64,000 bases of DNA from Runella sp. CRIBMP (GTDB lineage Bacteria; Bacteroidota; Bacteroidia; Cytophagales; Spirosomataceae): contig NZ_JAAAKZ010000006.1 of NCBI RefSeq assembly GCF_009905605.1, positions 1 to 64,000 of the forward strand, in the 5' to 3' direction. Below the pieces are notes generated by a model, which had not been told where the DNA came from, did no database searches, and saw only the letters and a program-made list of their open reading frames with translations. The position numbers and the translations under genes are program-made. The number at the start of each line of letters is the position of its first letter. The stretch's first letter is position 1. Shown piece after piece: positions 51,677 through 61,027 of the stretch.

Positions 51677-54600
51677 TTACTCGATTCCTAGCCACTTTTC
51701 TAACTCAATGACCGTTTGGCTGAATTGAAGCTGTTGGTTGAGATAACTTTCCCGGATTTGCCATGCCTGCCGGGTATTTTGAAAAAACTCAACGTATTCA
51801 ATGTCGCCCAAACGAAATTGTTTATAGGTGGTTTTGAGTAGTAAATCTGCTTGTGGTAGCGCCGATTGCTCGTAGTAGAGAAGGGTGTTTTGAAGTTTGG
51901 CTAAGGTTTCGCGTAATATTTTGACATTGGCTTCGGTCTGAAACTGCACCGCTTTCAGTTGGTTTTCGGTGGCCTGTTCACTGATTCGGGCGGCTTCGAT
52001 GCGGGCCTTTTGGGGCTTGGTGTTGAGCGGAATACCTAACCCCCCCGAAACGTAAGTAAAACCTAACCGTTTTTCAATGGATTGATTGGCCACTCCAACG
52101 CGCCAGTCGGGCTTGAGTTGGGCACGTTCTAAGTCCGTAAATGTGCGACTGAGTCGGTTTTCTTCCTCCGCCAAAGCCACATACCGATTGCTGCCATCCT
52201 GCATCGCTGAGGAGCGCTGCAAACTCACTAAAGTATCTATTTGAAGGGGTTCATTGGAATACAGCAGCGCCTGTAAGCCCATGTAAGACGTTTGTATTTC
52301 CCGTATCAAAACCGCCTGACGGTTTTGCGTTTCGCGGCGATTTGTCTCCGAGGCGACCAGTTCTAATTGCGTACTTTCACCTGTTTTATAGCGAACGGTC
52401 GCCGCCTCTACTGCTTTTTGATAGAGGGTGTCCTGCGCGCGGAGCAATTGTTGGAGGCGGTACAGATACAGGAGCTGATAGTATTGCTGTTTTACGTTAA
52501 ACACTAAGTCATTACGCTGAATATCTTGTTGCTTTTGGGTTACATTCACTTGTTGCGTCAGTACTTTTTCTCGACTTCGATACACCCCGAACGGCTCAAA
52601 ACTTTGTGCCGCGCTGATCGTATAATCGAAGGGACGGTTCTGAATTTGCCCTGCCAATAAATCGGCAGATAATTTAGGCAATGACCATGCCGATTTCACC
52701 AACGCTTGCTGAGACTGTACGTTGAATTGCGTGGTTTTGAGTGTCAGATTTTGCTGCGTTGCCCGTTCGATGGCTTGGGTGAGGGTGAGAGGTTGTTGAT
52801 TTTGGCCTGTTGCGTTGGCTGCTATTATTAATAACAATACCAACATCATTCCTCCTTTGGGGATGGATTTGCTATTGTCTTTCGTAAATAGCGCATACAG
52901 CACAGGCAGTACGACCAGCGTCAAAAGGGTTGCGGATAAAATTCCGCCAATTACTACCGTAGCCAAAGGTCGCTGTACTTCAGCTCCGCCAGAGTTGGAA
53001 ATGGCCATCGGAAGAAAACCCAATGATGCCACGGTAGCGGTGATGAGAACGGGACGAAAACGAACTTCTACCGTTCGCATGATGCGCTCTCTAAGGTTGG
53101 TAATTCCTTCTTTTTCAAGGTCATTGAGGTAACTTATCAGCACAATTCCGTTCAATACCGCCACTCCAAACAAAGCAATAAAACCTACCCCCGCTGAGAT
53201 ACTGAACGGCATGTCGCGCAGCCAGAGGGCAATGATGCCGCCGATGGCCGACATAGGAACCGCCGTAAAAATCAACAAGGATTCTTTGATGGAATGAAAC
53301 GTGAAGTAAAGCAACGCGAAAATCAGGAACAGTGCCAAAGGCACCGCAAAACTCAGGCGGTCTTTGGCGCGTTGGAGGTTTTCAAAGGCCCCACCGTAGG
53401 TATAAAAATACCCCGACGGAAGCGTTGTTTTTTGTTCAAGCCGCGTTTGTACATCATTGACTACGCTCTCAATGTCGCGGTTGAGGACGCCTATGCCGAT
53501 GGTGATGCGGCGGCGGGTTTCTTCGTGCGAAATCTGGGCCGGGGCTTTACGAAAATCAATGAGCGCTACTTCGGCCAATGGTACCGTACCTCCCGAAGGT
53601 AGGGGCACAAGCAACTGACGAACGTTTTCAATGTCCTGACGGTGAGCGGAGTCAAGGCGTACCACCAACTCAAAGCGGCGTTCTTCTTCGTAGACGGTTC
53701 CGGTGGTTTCTCCAGCAAACCCTGAGCGAACCAAGCGGTTGAGGTCGGCGATGTTGAGTCCGTATTGGGCTATTTTGGAGCGATTGTAAGTAATGCTTAT
53801 TTGCGGCAACCCCACAATTTGCTCTACACGTACGCTGGCTACGCCGTCTACTTTTTCAATGATTTTGGCGGCGGCGTTGGCCCGTTCGTAGAGGATGTCC
53901 AAGTCATTACCAAACAGCTTGACTACCACGTCGGAGCGTACGCCCGTAATCATTTCATTGAAACGCATCTGAATCGGTTGCGTCATTTCTACGCTGGTGC
54001 CGGGGAGTTCTTCGGCCAAAACAGCGGCCATTTTCTCCGACATTTCTTCGCGGTTTTTGGCGTTCTTCCATTCCGAAATGTCTTTCATGTTTATCATCTG
54101 GTCTACCATCTCGATGGGCATCGGGTCGGTGGGAATTTCGGACGCCCCCACGCGGCCCACAATTTGTTGGATTTCGGGAAAATGCTTTTTTAGAATTTGG
54201 TGGGCTTTGTTGGCGGAATTGATGGTTTCGGTCAACGAAGTTCCCGAGGCGGTCCGAAAATCAATGGCCAAATCTCCTTCGTCGAGGGTGGGTACAAACT
54301 CCCCGCCTAACTGTGAGAAAATATAAAGTGAAACCCCAAAAAGGGCAACGGTGATGCCAACGGTCGCTTTTTTCCAGTTTAAAGCCCAGCGAATCATGGG
54401 TTCATACCCGCGATAGAGCCACTTAAGAAAGCGTTCCGAAAAAGTCCAGTGTTTGTTTAGATTTTTGCCCATGACCAACGATGACATCATCGGTACGTAG
54501 GTCAACGACAGCACGAATGCCCCAAAAATGGCAAAACCCACCGTGAGCGCCATGGGCTTAAACATTTTGCCCTCAATGCCCACCAACGATAAAATGGGTA

Positions 54601-55990
54601 GGTAAACCATTAAAATGATGATTTCGCCAAAAGCGGCTGACGTACGGATACGTTTGGCGGTTTCGTACACCATATTGTCGCGCTCGGCAGGGTCGTCCAC
54701 GTTGTTTCGTTTGTTTTCTTCGTACCACACCTGAAATCGGTGAACAATGGCCTCCACAATAATCACGGCCCCGTCTACAATTACGCCAAAGTCAATGGCC
54801 CCGAGCGACATGAGGTTGGCCGAAATGTCAAACGTGTTCATCATGCCAATCGTAAAAAGCATGGCGAGCGGAATCACCGATGCCGCTACCAAACCCGCGC
54901 GCAGACTCCCCATGAGCATGACCAAAACTACAATAACGATAAGCCCACCGAGGAGGAGGTTTTCGGTAACGGTCGAGATGGTTTTGTTAATCAATTTTGT
55001 TCGTTCAATAAACGGCACGATTTCGATGCCTTCGGGTAGGGTTTTCTGAATACGGGCTACCCGTTCTTTCACGGCGTTTACGGTGTTGGCAGAGTTGGCA
55101 CCTTTGAGCATCAGCACTATACCACCCACGGCTTCACCTTCACCGTTACGGACCAGCGCTCCGAAGCGGTTTGCGTGTCCGAAGCCGACGCTTGCCACGT
55201 CTTTGACCAAAACAGGGATGCCGTTTACATTCTTAACCACAATCTGTTCAATGTCAGAAAGGCTTTTGACGACGCCTTCGCCCCGGATAAACTGCGCTTG
55301 GCCCACGCGCTCAATGTAACTGCCGCCCGTGTTGGCGTTGTTGGTTTGGAGCGCCGTAAATAACTCAGGAAGCGTGATGTTGTGACTGCGTAGGCGCTCG
55401 GGGTTGACGCTTACTTCGTATTGTTTGACAAACCCTCCGAAACTGCTGATTTCAATTACACCCTCAATACCAACCAATTGCCGTTTGACTATCCAGTCCT
55501 GAATGGTGCGTAGTTCGGTCAGGTCGTACTTGTCGTGAAAACCTTCTTTGGTAGCAAGTGTGTATTGGTAAATTTCACCTAATCCCGTTGTCAGTGGCGC
55601 AATCATTGGTTTGCCGAATTCCGTGGGAATATCTGCTTCCACCATTTTGAGTTGTTCGGATACCCATTGTTTGCCCCTGACAATGTCCATTTCATCTTTG
55701 AACACTACCGTGACCACCGATAGGCCCAGTTTGGAAACGGAACGAATTTCGGTCACGTCTGGAATATTGGCCAATGAAAGCTCAATAGGAGTAGTCACAA
55801 ACTGTTCTACCTCCTGCGCGGCAAGGGTGGGTGTAAGGGTTAGGATTTGTACTTGGTTGGTGGTAATGTCGGGAACGGCATCGACAGGCAAACGCGAAAG
55901 CGAGTAGCCGCCCCAAATCACCAATGCCAGCACCGCCAACCCGATGATAAGTTTGTTTTTGATACTGTAATGAATCAGTGAATCAATCAT
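51677..55990 (-). CDS. CusA/CzcA-type RND pump fused to a TolC-family channel
   Basis: 1437 aa. Residues 1 to about 1040 form a complete heavy-metal RND pump (start of helix 1 LIIGLAVLALVIWGGYSL; helix 4 IDFGVIVDGAVIIVEAIV). After a short linker, Met1048 begins MMLVLLLIIAANATGQ, which looks like a signal peptide, followed by a TolC-family domain (LTLTQAIERATQQNLTL ... ETNRRETQNR ... LGIPLNTKPQKARIEA) to the end. One reading frame runs through without a break. RND C-termini are cytoplasmic, so the inner hydrophobic segment would be needed to export the channel part, perhaps with cleavage after ANA. The adaptor gene follows. Similar long CusA proteins exist in Bacteroidota. Confidence 0.9.
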   Translation of the reverse strand: MIDSLIHYSIKNKLIIGLAVLALVIWGGYSLSRLPVDAVPDITTNQVQILTLTPTLAAQEVEQFVTTPIELSLANIPDVTEIRSVSKLGLSVVTVVFKDEMDIVRGKQWVSEQLKMVEADIPTEFGKPMIAPLTTGLGEIYQYTLATKEGFHDKYDLTELRTIQDWIVKRQLVGIEGVIEISSFGGFVKQYEVSVNPERLRSHNITLPELFTALQTNNANTGGSYIERVGQAQFIRGEGVVKSLSDIEQIVVKNVNGIPVLVKDVASVGFGHANRFGALVRNGEGEAVGGIVLMLKGANSANTVNAVKERVARIQKTLPEGIEIVPFIERTKLINKTISTVTENLLLGGLIVIVVLVMLMGSLRAGLVAASVIPLAMLFTIGMMNTFDISANLMSLGAIDFGVIVDGAVIIVEAIVHRFQVWYEENKRNNVDDPAERDNMVYETAKRIRTSAAFGEIIILMVYLPILSLVGIEGKMFKPMALTVGFAIFGAFVLSLTYVPMMSSLVMGKNLNKHWTFSERFLKWLYRGYEPMIRWALNWKKATVGITVALFGVSLYIFSQLGGEFVPTLDEGDLAIDFRTASGTSLTETINSANKAHQILKKHFPEIQQIVGRVGASEIPTDPMPIEMVDQMINMKDISEWKNAKNREEMSEKMAAVLAEELPGTSVEMTQPIQMRFNEMITGVRSDVVVKLFGNDLDILYERANAAAKIIEKVDGVASVRVEQIVGLPQISITYNRSKIAQYGLNIADLNRLVRSGFAGETTGTVYEEERRFELVVRLDSAHRQDIENVRQLLVPLPSGGTVPLAEVALIDFRKAPAQISHEETRRRITIGIGVLNRDIESVVNDVQTRLEQKTTLPSGYFYTYGGAFENLQRAKDRLSFAVPLALFLIFALLYFTFHSIKESLLIFTAVPMSAIGGIIALWLRDMPFSISAGVGFIALFGVAVLNGIVLISYLNDLEKEGITNLRERIMRTVEVRFRPVLITATVASLGFLPMAISNSGGAEVQRPLATVVIGGILSATLLTLVVLPVLYALFTKDNSKSIPKGGMMLVLLLIIAANATGQNQQPLTLTQAIERATQQNLTLKTTQFNVQSQQALVKSAWSLPKLSADLLAGQIQNRPFDYTISAAQSFEPFGVYRSREKVLTQQVNVTQKQQDIQRNDLVFNVKQQYYQLLYLYRLQQLLRAQDTLYQKAVEAATVRYKTGESTQLELVASETNRRETQNRQAVLIREIQTSYMGLQALLYSNEPLQIDTLVSLQRSSAMQDGSNRYVALAEEENRLSRTFTDLERAQLKPDWRVGVANQSIEKRLGFTYVSGGLGIPLNTKPQKARIEAARISEQATENQLKAVQFQTEANVKILRETLAKLQNTLLYYEQSALPQADLLLKTTYKQFRLGDIEYVEFFQNTRQAWQIRESYLNQQLQFSQTVIELEKWLGIE

Positions 55991-56037
55991 GGTACTTTTT
56001 TAAGTTGTTTTTGAGAAGTTAGGGTTGGTTATTGAGT

Positions 56038-56754
56038 TTAATCGAACAATTTTGCCACTCCGAAAGCGGCGGCGGCGGCTACTGCGCCGATGAGGGTTAC
56101 TTTCAACGCGCCTAACCAAGGCGCTTGACCAGTGGCTCTGCTTTTGAAATACCCAAATACAAACAAACAAAGCAGGGTCATTGCCGCTGACCATGCCAAG
56201 CCTTCGGTAGGTGTACTTGTGATAAAATAGGGCAGCAAAGGAACAAATCCGCCCATTGCGTACGAAATACCGATAGTTAGTGCGCTTTTTCGGGCCTGAT
56301 TGGGGTCGGGTTTTTGTAGCCCTAGCTCATATTTCATCATAAACTCCACCCATTTGTCTTTGTCTTTGGCAATGTCTTCAACTACCTGATTCTGCAAGGG
56401 TTCGCTTATGCCCATATCGGCAAAGATTTCTTTGATTTCCGCTTTTTCGCGCTCTGGTAAATGGTCTACTTCCCAGTATTCACGTTTGAACTCAGCATCG
56501 TAATGTTCTACTTCTGTTTGTCCAGCCAGAAAACCGCCCAATCCCATTGCGATAGAACCCGCCACGATTTCGGCGATTCCGGCCGTGATAACCAGCGCGT
56601 TGCTGTCAACGGCACCGCTTAGTCCTGCCGCTAAAGCAAAAGGGACGGTCAGGCCGTCAGACATACCAATGACAATGTCGGTAATGAAAGCCGAACTGCT
56701 CAAGTGTTCTTCTTTGTGAAGAATTGAGCCTTCATGATGGCGAATGGTATCCAT
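56038..56754 (-). CDS. VIT1/CCC1-family iron/manganese transporter
   Basis: 238 aa. Helix pair SDGLTVPFALAAGLSGAV and GSIAMGLGGFLAGQTE, a cytoplasmic acidic metal-binding stretch rich in Glu (about 85-150, EREKAEIKEIFADMGI), then three helices. This is the VIT/CCC1 layout that exports or stores Fe2+ and Mn2+. It starts an unbroken leftward run VIT1, RND-TolC, adaptor, with 47 bp to the pump, and sits opposite feoAB, so ferrous iron is a reasonable substrate. Confidence 0.88.
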   Translation of the reverse strand: MDTIRHHEGSILHKEEHLSSSAFITDIVIGMSDGLTVPFALAAGLSGAVDSNALVITAGIAEIVAGSIAMGLGGFLAGQTEVEHYDAEFKREYWEVDHLPEREKAEIKEIFADMGISEPLQNQVVEDIAKDKDKWVEFMMKYELGLQKPDPNQARKSALTIGISYAMGGFVPLLPYFITSTPTEGLAWSAAMTLLCLFVFGYFKSRATGQAPWLGALKVTLIGAVAAAAAFGVAKLFD

Positions 56755-56937
56755 GAGGAGTAATGCTTAAAATTTTTTGTGATAGAGTTTGCCTGAATGA
56801 TTTAGAAGTAGGAGCTTACGCTTCGGCCAGAGTTCGTGAAAAAATTCAAGAATAGCGATACGTAAAATAGAAACGGCCTTAGTCGGCTGCGCAAACGCAT
56901 CCGAAAAGAGCCAATGCTCCCATGAAGGAAAATAAAA

Positions 56938-57318
56938 CTATGCTCGGGGTGGACAAATCAATGCCTTGAAGGAGAGAAAGGCGTACGAATTAAGCCATTG
57001 GAAATTGGCTTTTTTGGCAAAAATAGGAAGACTGTAATGTTCAAGGGCAATCGCCACCGACGGCAGGACACAAAGACCCGCTACGCCGTTGAAATCAACA
57101 CTCGGAAGGTGGTGTTTGGTTTGTTTGGTATGGTTTGAATCGGCAGAATAATGCATGAGCATAAACTGCCAAAAACTCAATGGTTGGGGCGATTCCTGCT
57201 TGTGTTCTTCAAAGTGGGCCCATACTTCTGGCGAGCGCAGCAGGTCAGTCGCCGCCCGGGGGAGGAGACTTTGTGCCAGCACCACAAATGCCAAACTGTA
57301 TGCTACCAAAACTTTCAT
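56938..57318 (-). CDS. Small exported protein linked to metal efflux genes
   Basis: 126 aa with a signal peptide (about 1-22). The mature part has FEEHKQE, FWQFMLMHYS, and HTKQTKHHLP; several His could bind metal. Small proteins of this appearance (LLP ... LPEVWAHFEEHK ... MHY) are often first in CusA-type operons of Bacteroidota. Function unknown. It is 183 bp upstream of the VIT1 gene and has a candidate promoter right before it. Confidence 0.65.
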   Translation of the reverse strand: MKVLVAYSLAFVVLAQSLLPRAATDLLRSPEVWAHFEEHKQESPQPLSFWQFMLMHYSADSNHTKQTKHHLPSVDFNGVAGLCVLPSVAIALEHYSLPIFAKKANFQWLNSYAFLSFKALICPPRA

Positions 57319-57327
57319 TAAGAAATG

Positions 57328-57346
57328 TTGTTAATCAACAAAAATA
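57328..57346 (-). promoter_or_regulatory. -7 box overlapping a TTGTT/AACAA dyad
   Basis: TATTTTTG on the minus strand (57339-57346) is an exact -7 element 21 bp before the ATG at 57318. It overlaps the 5-4-5 inverted repeat at 57328-57341, a good position for a repressor site. Confidence 0.45.
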
Positions 57347-57427
57347 GGTTTATCCGTCGAAGAATCGACTCGTCGTGTTCATTTTGTTGAGAATTTAGAA
57401 TTAGTATAGATATTATTATATATAAAA

Positions 57428-57442
57428 TATTGATTTTCAATA
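57428..57442. promoter_or_regulatory. 6-3-6 palindrome in the feo/efflux intergenic region
   Basis: TATTGATTTTCAATA is a perfect dyad with a TTT centre, midway between the divergent starts. The regulator is unknown. Confidence 0.4.
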
Positions 57443-57466
57443 AATTGCATTTTTTGTTTTGGAAGG

Positions 57467-57480
57467 ATGACGCTTGTCAT
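57467..57480 (+). promoter_or_regulatory. Crp/Fnr-like palindrome upstream of feoA
   Basis: ATGAC-GCTT-GTCAT is a perfect 14-bp dyad of 5-4-5 form, the geometry of Crp/Fnr-family sites. It lies 143 bp before feoA. Ferrous iron uptake is often induced by Fnr-type regulators at low oxygen, which suits this placement. Confidence 0.45.
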
Positions 57481-57623
57481 TTGATATTCTTGCAATAGAA
57501 ATGTTATTTTGCAGTTGTTTATTTAAACTCAATCTAAATAAATTCGTTATTAACTATTATTTAGTTCTTTCATTGATTTGAACGACGAAAAGATAAAAAC
57601 GAATAACGGACGGAGAATACAGA

Positions 57624-57851
57624 ATGAAAACCATTGCTGATTTAAAAATCGGAGAACGTGCTTTTGTAAAGGCATTTCGCCAAGTGGATTTATCGTTGAA
57701 ATTGCTGGAAATGGGCTGCCTGCCCGGTTCTGAAGTAATGTTGGATTTTATAGCTCCCTTTGGCGATCCCCTCGGTATTCAGGTCAATGGCTACTGCCTT
57801 GCCCTGCGCAAAGACGAAGCAGCAACGGTTTTGGTTGAAGATAGCATTTAA
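57624..57851 (+). CDS. feoA: FeoA ferrous iron transport protein
   Basis: 75 aa, SH3-like beta-barrel. LKIGERAFVKAF, LLEMGCLPGSEV, and GDPLGIQVNGYCLALRKDEA are the typical FeoA pattern. Cytosolic partner of FeoB. It lies 6 bp upstream of feoB. The region upstream has a Crp/Fnr-like dyad. Confidence 0.92.
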   Translation: MKTIADLKIGERAFVKAFRQVDLSLKLLEMGCLPGSEVMLDFIAPFGDPLGIQVNGYCLALRKDEAATVLVEDSI

Positions 57852-57857
57852 TACACT

Positions 57858-59987
57858 TTGAAAAAGACACCCACCATAGCCCTTATCGGCAATCCCAATA
57901 GCGGCAAATCTTCCTTATTTAATCAACTCACCGGCCTGCGCCAAAAGGTGGGGAATTTTCCAAGCGTAACGATTGAAAAAAAATCGGGGACGTGGTTGTT
58001 GGACCCCAAAACCGAGTCCATCGTCATTGATTTGCCCGGTTTGTACAGCCTGTACCCAAAGTCGCTGGATGAACGGGTTGTGATTGATATTTTGGCCAAT
58101 CCCGCCCATGAAAACTACCCCGATGTGGTGGTAATGGTAGCCGATGCCTCCAATCTTAAACGCAATTTATTGCTTTTTACGCAGGTGGCAGATTTGGGGC
58201 TGCCCGTAGTATTGGCGCTGAATATGCTAGACGTAGCGCGTGATAAACACCTTCAGGTCAATGCGGTAAAATTGGCCATGAAACTTGGCGTGCCCGTGGT
58301 GCGTATCAATGCCCGAGTGGGCGAAGGCTTGGATAATTTGAAGCAAGCCGTTGTGCAAACCCTCGAAAGACCCGTAATCACGACGCTGAATCAAAAATAT
58401 TTTTTTAATCCTGCCGATCAATTCCCAGAATTAATCAACGATGTTAAGCGTACCAATCAGCTTTCCAACAATTATCTGGCGTTGCACTACGTGCAACAGC
58501 ACGATATTTTTTCGTTTTTGAACACCGAAAAAAGAGTCGCTTTTGACCAACTCATTGAGAAGTATGACTTCAAAGAAAGTGGGTTTCAGGCCGCCGAAAC
58601 CATGCATCGCTACGCGATGATTGATGGTTTGGTCAAGGATTCGGTCAAAGCGGCGGATGATTTTTTGGTAAAACCACTGTGGACCAAGCGACTAGACGCC
58701 ATTTTGCTGCATCCTTTTTGGGGATATGCGGTGTTTTTGATGGTGTTGCTCACCATCTTTCAGGCTGTTTTTACGCTCGCAACCTACCCGATGGATTTGA
58801 TTGATGCGGGGGTGTCGGCGCTGAATGATTGGCTAAAACAACAGTTACCGTCGGGAGCTTTAACAGATTTATTGACCGATGGACTCATTGCGGGTATTGG
58901 TGGCGTGGTGATTTTTATACCCCAAATTGCCTTTCTCTTTTTTCTAGTGGCTTTGTTGGAAGAATCTGGCTATATGGCCCGAGTGATGGTCATCATGGAT
59001 AAACTGATGCGTAAATTCGGTCTAAACGGTAAAAGTGTGGTGCCGCTGATTTCGGGCGTGGCCTGTGCAGTACCCGCCATTATGTCGGCGCGAAGCATCG
59101 GAAATCGTAAGGAGCGTTTGCTTACCATTCTGGTAACTCCCCTGATGAGTTGCTCGGCGCGTTTGCCCATTTTTACCATTTTGATTGCTTTGGTGGTTCC
59201 CGCAACACCTGTTTTGGGCTTTTTTACCTTGCAGGGATTGACGTTGATGGGACTTTACCTGCTGGGTCTGGTGAGTGCGCTGCTTTCAGCTTGGGTCATC
59301 AAAGGAATGGTAAAAAATACCGAGCGCGGTTATTTTGTGATGGAAATGCCGACCTACAAGACTCCAAGGTGGTATCATGTGGGCTTGTCGGTGTGGGACA
59401 GCGTCAAATCTTTTGTGACCGAAGCGGGAAAAATTATCGTAGCGATTTCGATTATTTTGTGGGTGTTGGCGTCGTATGGCCCTGGCGATACGATTGCACG
59501 GGCGGAAGAAACGGTCCAGAAATCTAATCCTGCCCTGGAAGGTACCACGCTCGACAATGCCGTTGCGGCGTATAAATTAGAACATTCTTACGCGGGGCAT
59601 TTTGGTAAATTTATTGAACCTGCCATCGCGCCTTTGGGCTATGATTGGAAGATTGGCATTGCCTTGCTGGCGTCATTTGCGGCCCGTGAGGTATTTGTGG
59701 GAACAATGAGTACTATTTACAGCATCGGCAGCGCCGCAGATGACGACAATGGCACCATTAAAGCCCGAATGCGTGCCGAAATCAATCCCAAAACGGGTGA
59801 GCCAATGTACACGCCTGCGTTGGCGTTTTCGCTCTTGATTTTCTACGTATTTGCCATGATGTGCATGAGTACCATTGCGGTTGTCTACCGCGAAACCCAC
59901 GGCTGGAAATGGCCCCTGATTCAGTTGGCTTACATGACGGCGCTGGCGTATGGTTTGGCTTTTGTGACTTATCAGTTGTTGAAATAA
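57858..59987 (+). CDS. feoB: FeoB ferrous iron transporter (TTG start)
   Basis: 709 aa. The N-terminal G domain has G1 GNPNSGKSS at about 11-19, the switch VTIEKKSG, G3 DLPGLYSL and G4-like NMLD, followed by two Gate regions with Cys (for example PLISGVACAVPAIMSAR and PLMSCSARLP) in the membrane core. The frame begins with TTG at 57858, only 6 bp after feoA, and no in-frame ATG precedes the G1 loop. A TTG start is therefore required, probably helped by coupling to feoA. It ends at the terminator 59993-60026. Confidence 0.94.
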   Translation: MKKTPTIALIGNPNSGKSSLFNQLTGLRQKVGNFPSVTIEKKSGTWLLDPKTESIVIDLPGLYSLYPKSLDERVVIDILANPAHENYPDVVVMVADASNLKRNLLLFTQVADLGLPVVLALNMLDVARDKHLQVNAVKLAMKLGVPVVRINARVGEGLDNLKQAVVQTLERPVITTLNQKYFFNPADQFPELINDVKRTNQLSNNYLALHYVQQHDIFSFLNTEKRVAFDQLIEKYDFKESGFQAAETMHRYAMIDGLVKDSVKAADDFLVKPLWTKRLDAILLHPFWGYAVFLMVLLTIFQAVFTLATYPMDLIDAGVSALNDWLKQQLPSGALTDLLTDGLIAGIGGVVIFIPQIAFLFFLVALLEESGYMARVMVIMDKLMRKFGLNGKSVVPLISGVACAVPAIMSARSIGNRKERLLTILVTPLMSCSARLPIFTILIALVVPATPVLGFFTLQGLTLMGLYLLGLVSALLSAWVIKGMVKNTERGYFVMEMPTYKTPRWYHVGLSVWDSVKSFVTEAGKIIVAISIILWVLASYGPGDTIARAEETVQKSNPALEGTTLDNAVAAYKLEHSYAGHFGKFIEPAIAPLGYDWKIGIALLASFAAREVFVGTMSTIYSIGSAADDDNGTIKARMRAEINPKTGEPMYTPALAFSLLIFYVFAMMCMSTIAVVYRETHGWKWPLIQLAYMTALAYGLAFVTYQLLK

Positions 59988-59992
59988 TTATT

Positions 59993-60026
59993 TATGCGTC
60001 AGACGGTTTTGACTGTCTGACGCATA
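59993..60026. terminator. Bidirectional terminator between feoB and the HDAC-like gene
   Basis: Perfect 12-bp stem TATGCGTCAGAC (59993-60004) with 60015-60026 and a 10-nt loop. It lies 5 bp after feoB. No T-run of note. Confidence 0.7.
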
Positions 60027-60039
60027 CCAGAAAATTGCA

Positions 60040-60957
60040 TCAGAAATAGATCTTTTGCGCACTCCGAAACGTGTTGCAGTGTGCTTCTACAATGTCGGCA
60101 ATGCGCGGGGAATACCCCCCACCCATCGACACCACCACGGGAACTTGGTGCGCTTGGCATTGTTCAAACACAAATTCGTCGCGTTGGCGACAACCGGCAA
60201 TACTTACTTTAAGTTTTCCCAATTTATCCGTCCCCAAAATGTCAACGCCCGAAATGTAAAAAGCAAAATCGGGTTTTTGTTGTTCAAAAAGAGAAGGTAG
60301 CGTTTGGGTAAGAAGTCCTAAATATTCGTCGTCTTGGGAGCCCGTGGGCAGGGCAATATCTAAATTAGAAATTTCTTTGTGCAAAGGATAATTGTCTTTG
60401 CCGTGCATCGAAAAAGTAAACACGCGCGGGTCATTCTGAAAGATAACGGCAGTGCCGTTTCCTTGATGCACGTCTAAGTCAATGACCAGTATCTTGGTAG
60501 CTAATCTGTTTTCTAACAGATAATTAGCGGCAATGGCAACGTCATTCAAGAGGCAAAAACCCTCCCCACGGTCGGCATAAGCATGGTGTGTTCCACCAGC
60601 TACGTTCATCGAAATGCCATATTTTGACGCATAATGCGTACATTCAATCGTGCCTTGGGCAATACGGGTTTCGCGCTCAATGAGCCGCGCCGACAACGGA
60701 AAACCGATGCGTCTGACCATTTTTTCTGAAATCCGTAACCGCCTCAAATCTTCCCAATATGGGTAGGTGTGTACGCCCAAAATCCACCGCTCTTCTAACG
60801 TGCCAGGCGAAAAGAAATTTTCGCTTGTGCAAGTGCCTTCGTAGAGGAGTTGTTCAGGTATGAGTTCGTATTTGAGCATGGGAAAACGGTGTGGTTCGCC
60901 ATTTGGGCCTGTTGGTAACGGATGACAATAAATAGGGTCGTGGGCAATATAGAGCAT
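60040..60957 (-). CDS. Class IV histone deacetylase-like hydrolase
   Basis: 305 aa from the ATG at 60957; an open extension of 16 codons has no features. The HDAC fold is visible: GGTHHAYADRGEGFCLLNDVAIAA (His-His dyad and tunnel), IDLDVHQGNGTA (zinc Asp and His), SGVDIL (second zinc Asp), and GGGYS with the catalytic Tyr. It resembles HDAC11-type deacetylases of bacteria, which act on acetylated polyamines, lysines or small amides. The substrate is unknown. Transcribed alone. Confidence 0.85.
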   Translation of the reverse strand: MLYIAHDPIYCHPLPTGPNGEPHRFPMLKYELIPEQLLYEGTCTSENFFSPGTLEERWILGVHTYPYWEDLRRLRISEKMVRRIGFPLSARLIERETRIAQGTIECTHYASKYGISMNVAGGTHHAYADRGEGFCLLNDVAIAANYLLENRLATKILVIDLDVHQGNGTAVIFQNDPRVFTFSMHGKDNYPLHKEISNLDIALPTGSQDDEYLGLLTQTLPSLFEQQKPDFAFYISGVDILGTDKLGKLKVSIAGCRQRDEFVFEQCQAHQVPVVVSMGGGYSPRIADIVEAHCNTFRSAQKIYF

Positions 60958-61027
60958 GAATAGATGAAATGATTTGGGGGATATTTTCGTTAATAAAAGA
61001 CACACATTTAATCAATTTCGTAAAACA

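Larger units (their letters stand above)
57319..57623. other. Divergent intergenic region between metal efflux and feoAB
   Basis: 305 bp, very AT-rich, no coding potential. It holds three separate palindromes: TTGTT-AATC-AACAA at 57328-57341 beside the leftward gene, TATTGA-TTT-TCAATA at 57428-57442, and ATGAC-GCTT-GTCAT at 57467-57480. It probably controls both the leftward efflux genes and rightward iron uptake. Confidence 0.6.
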
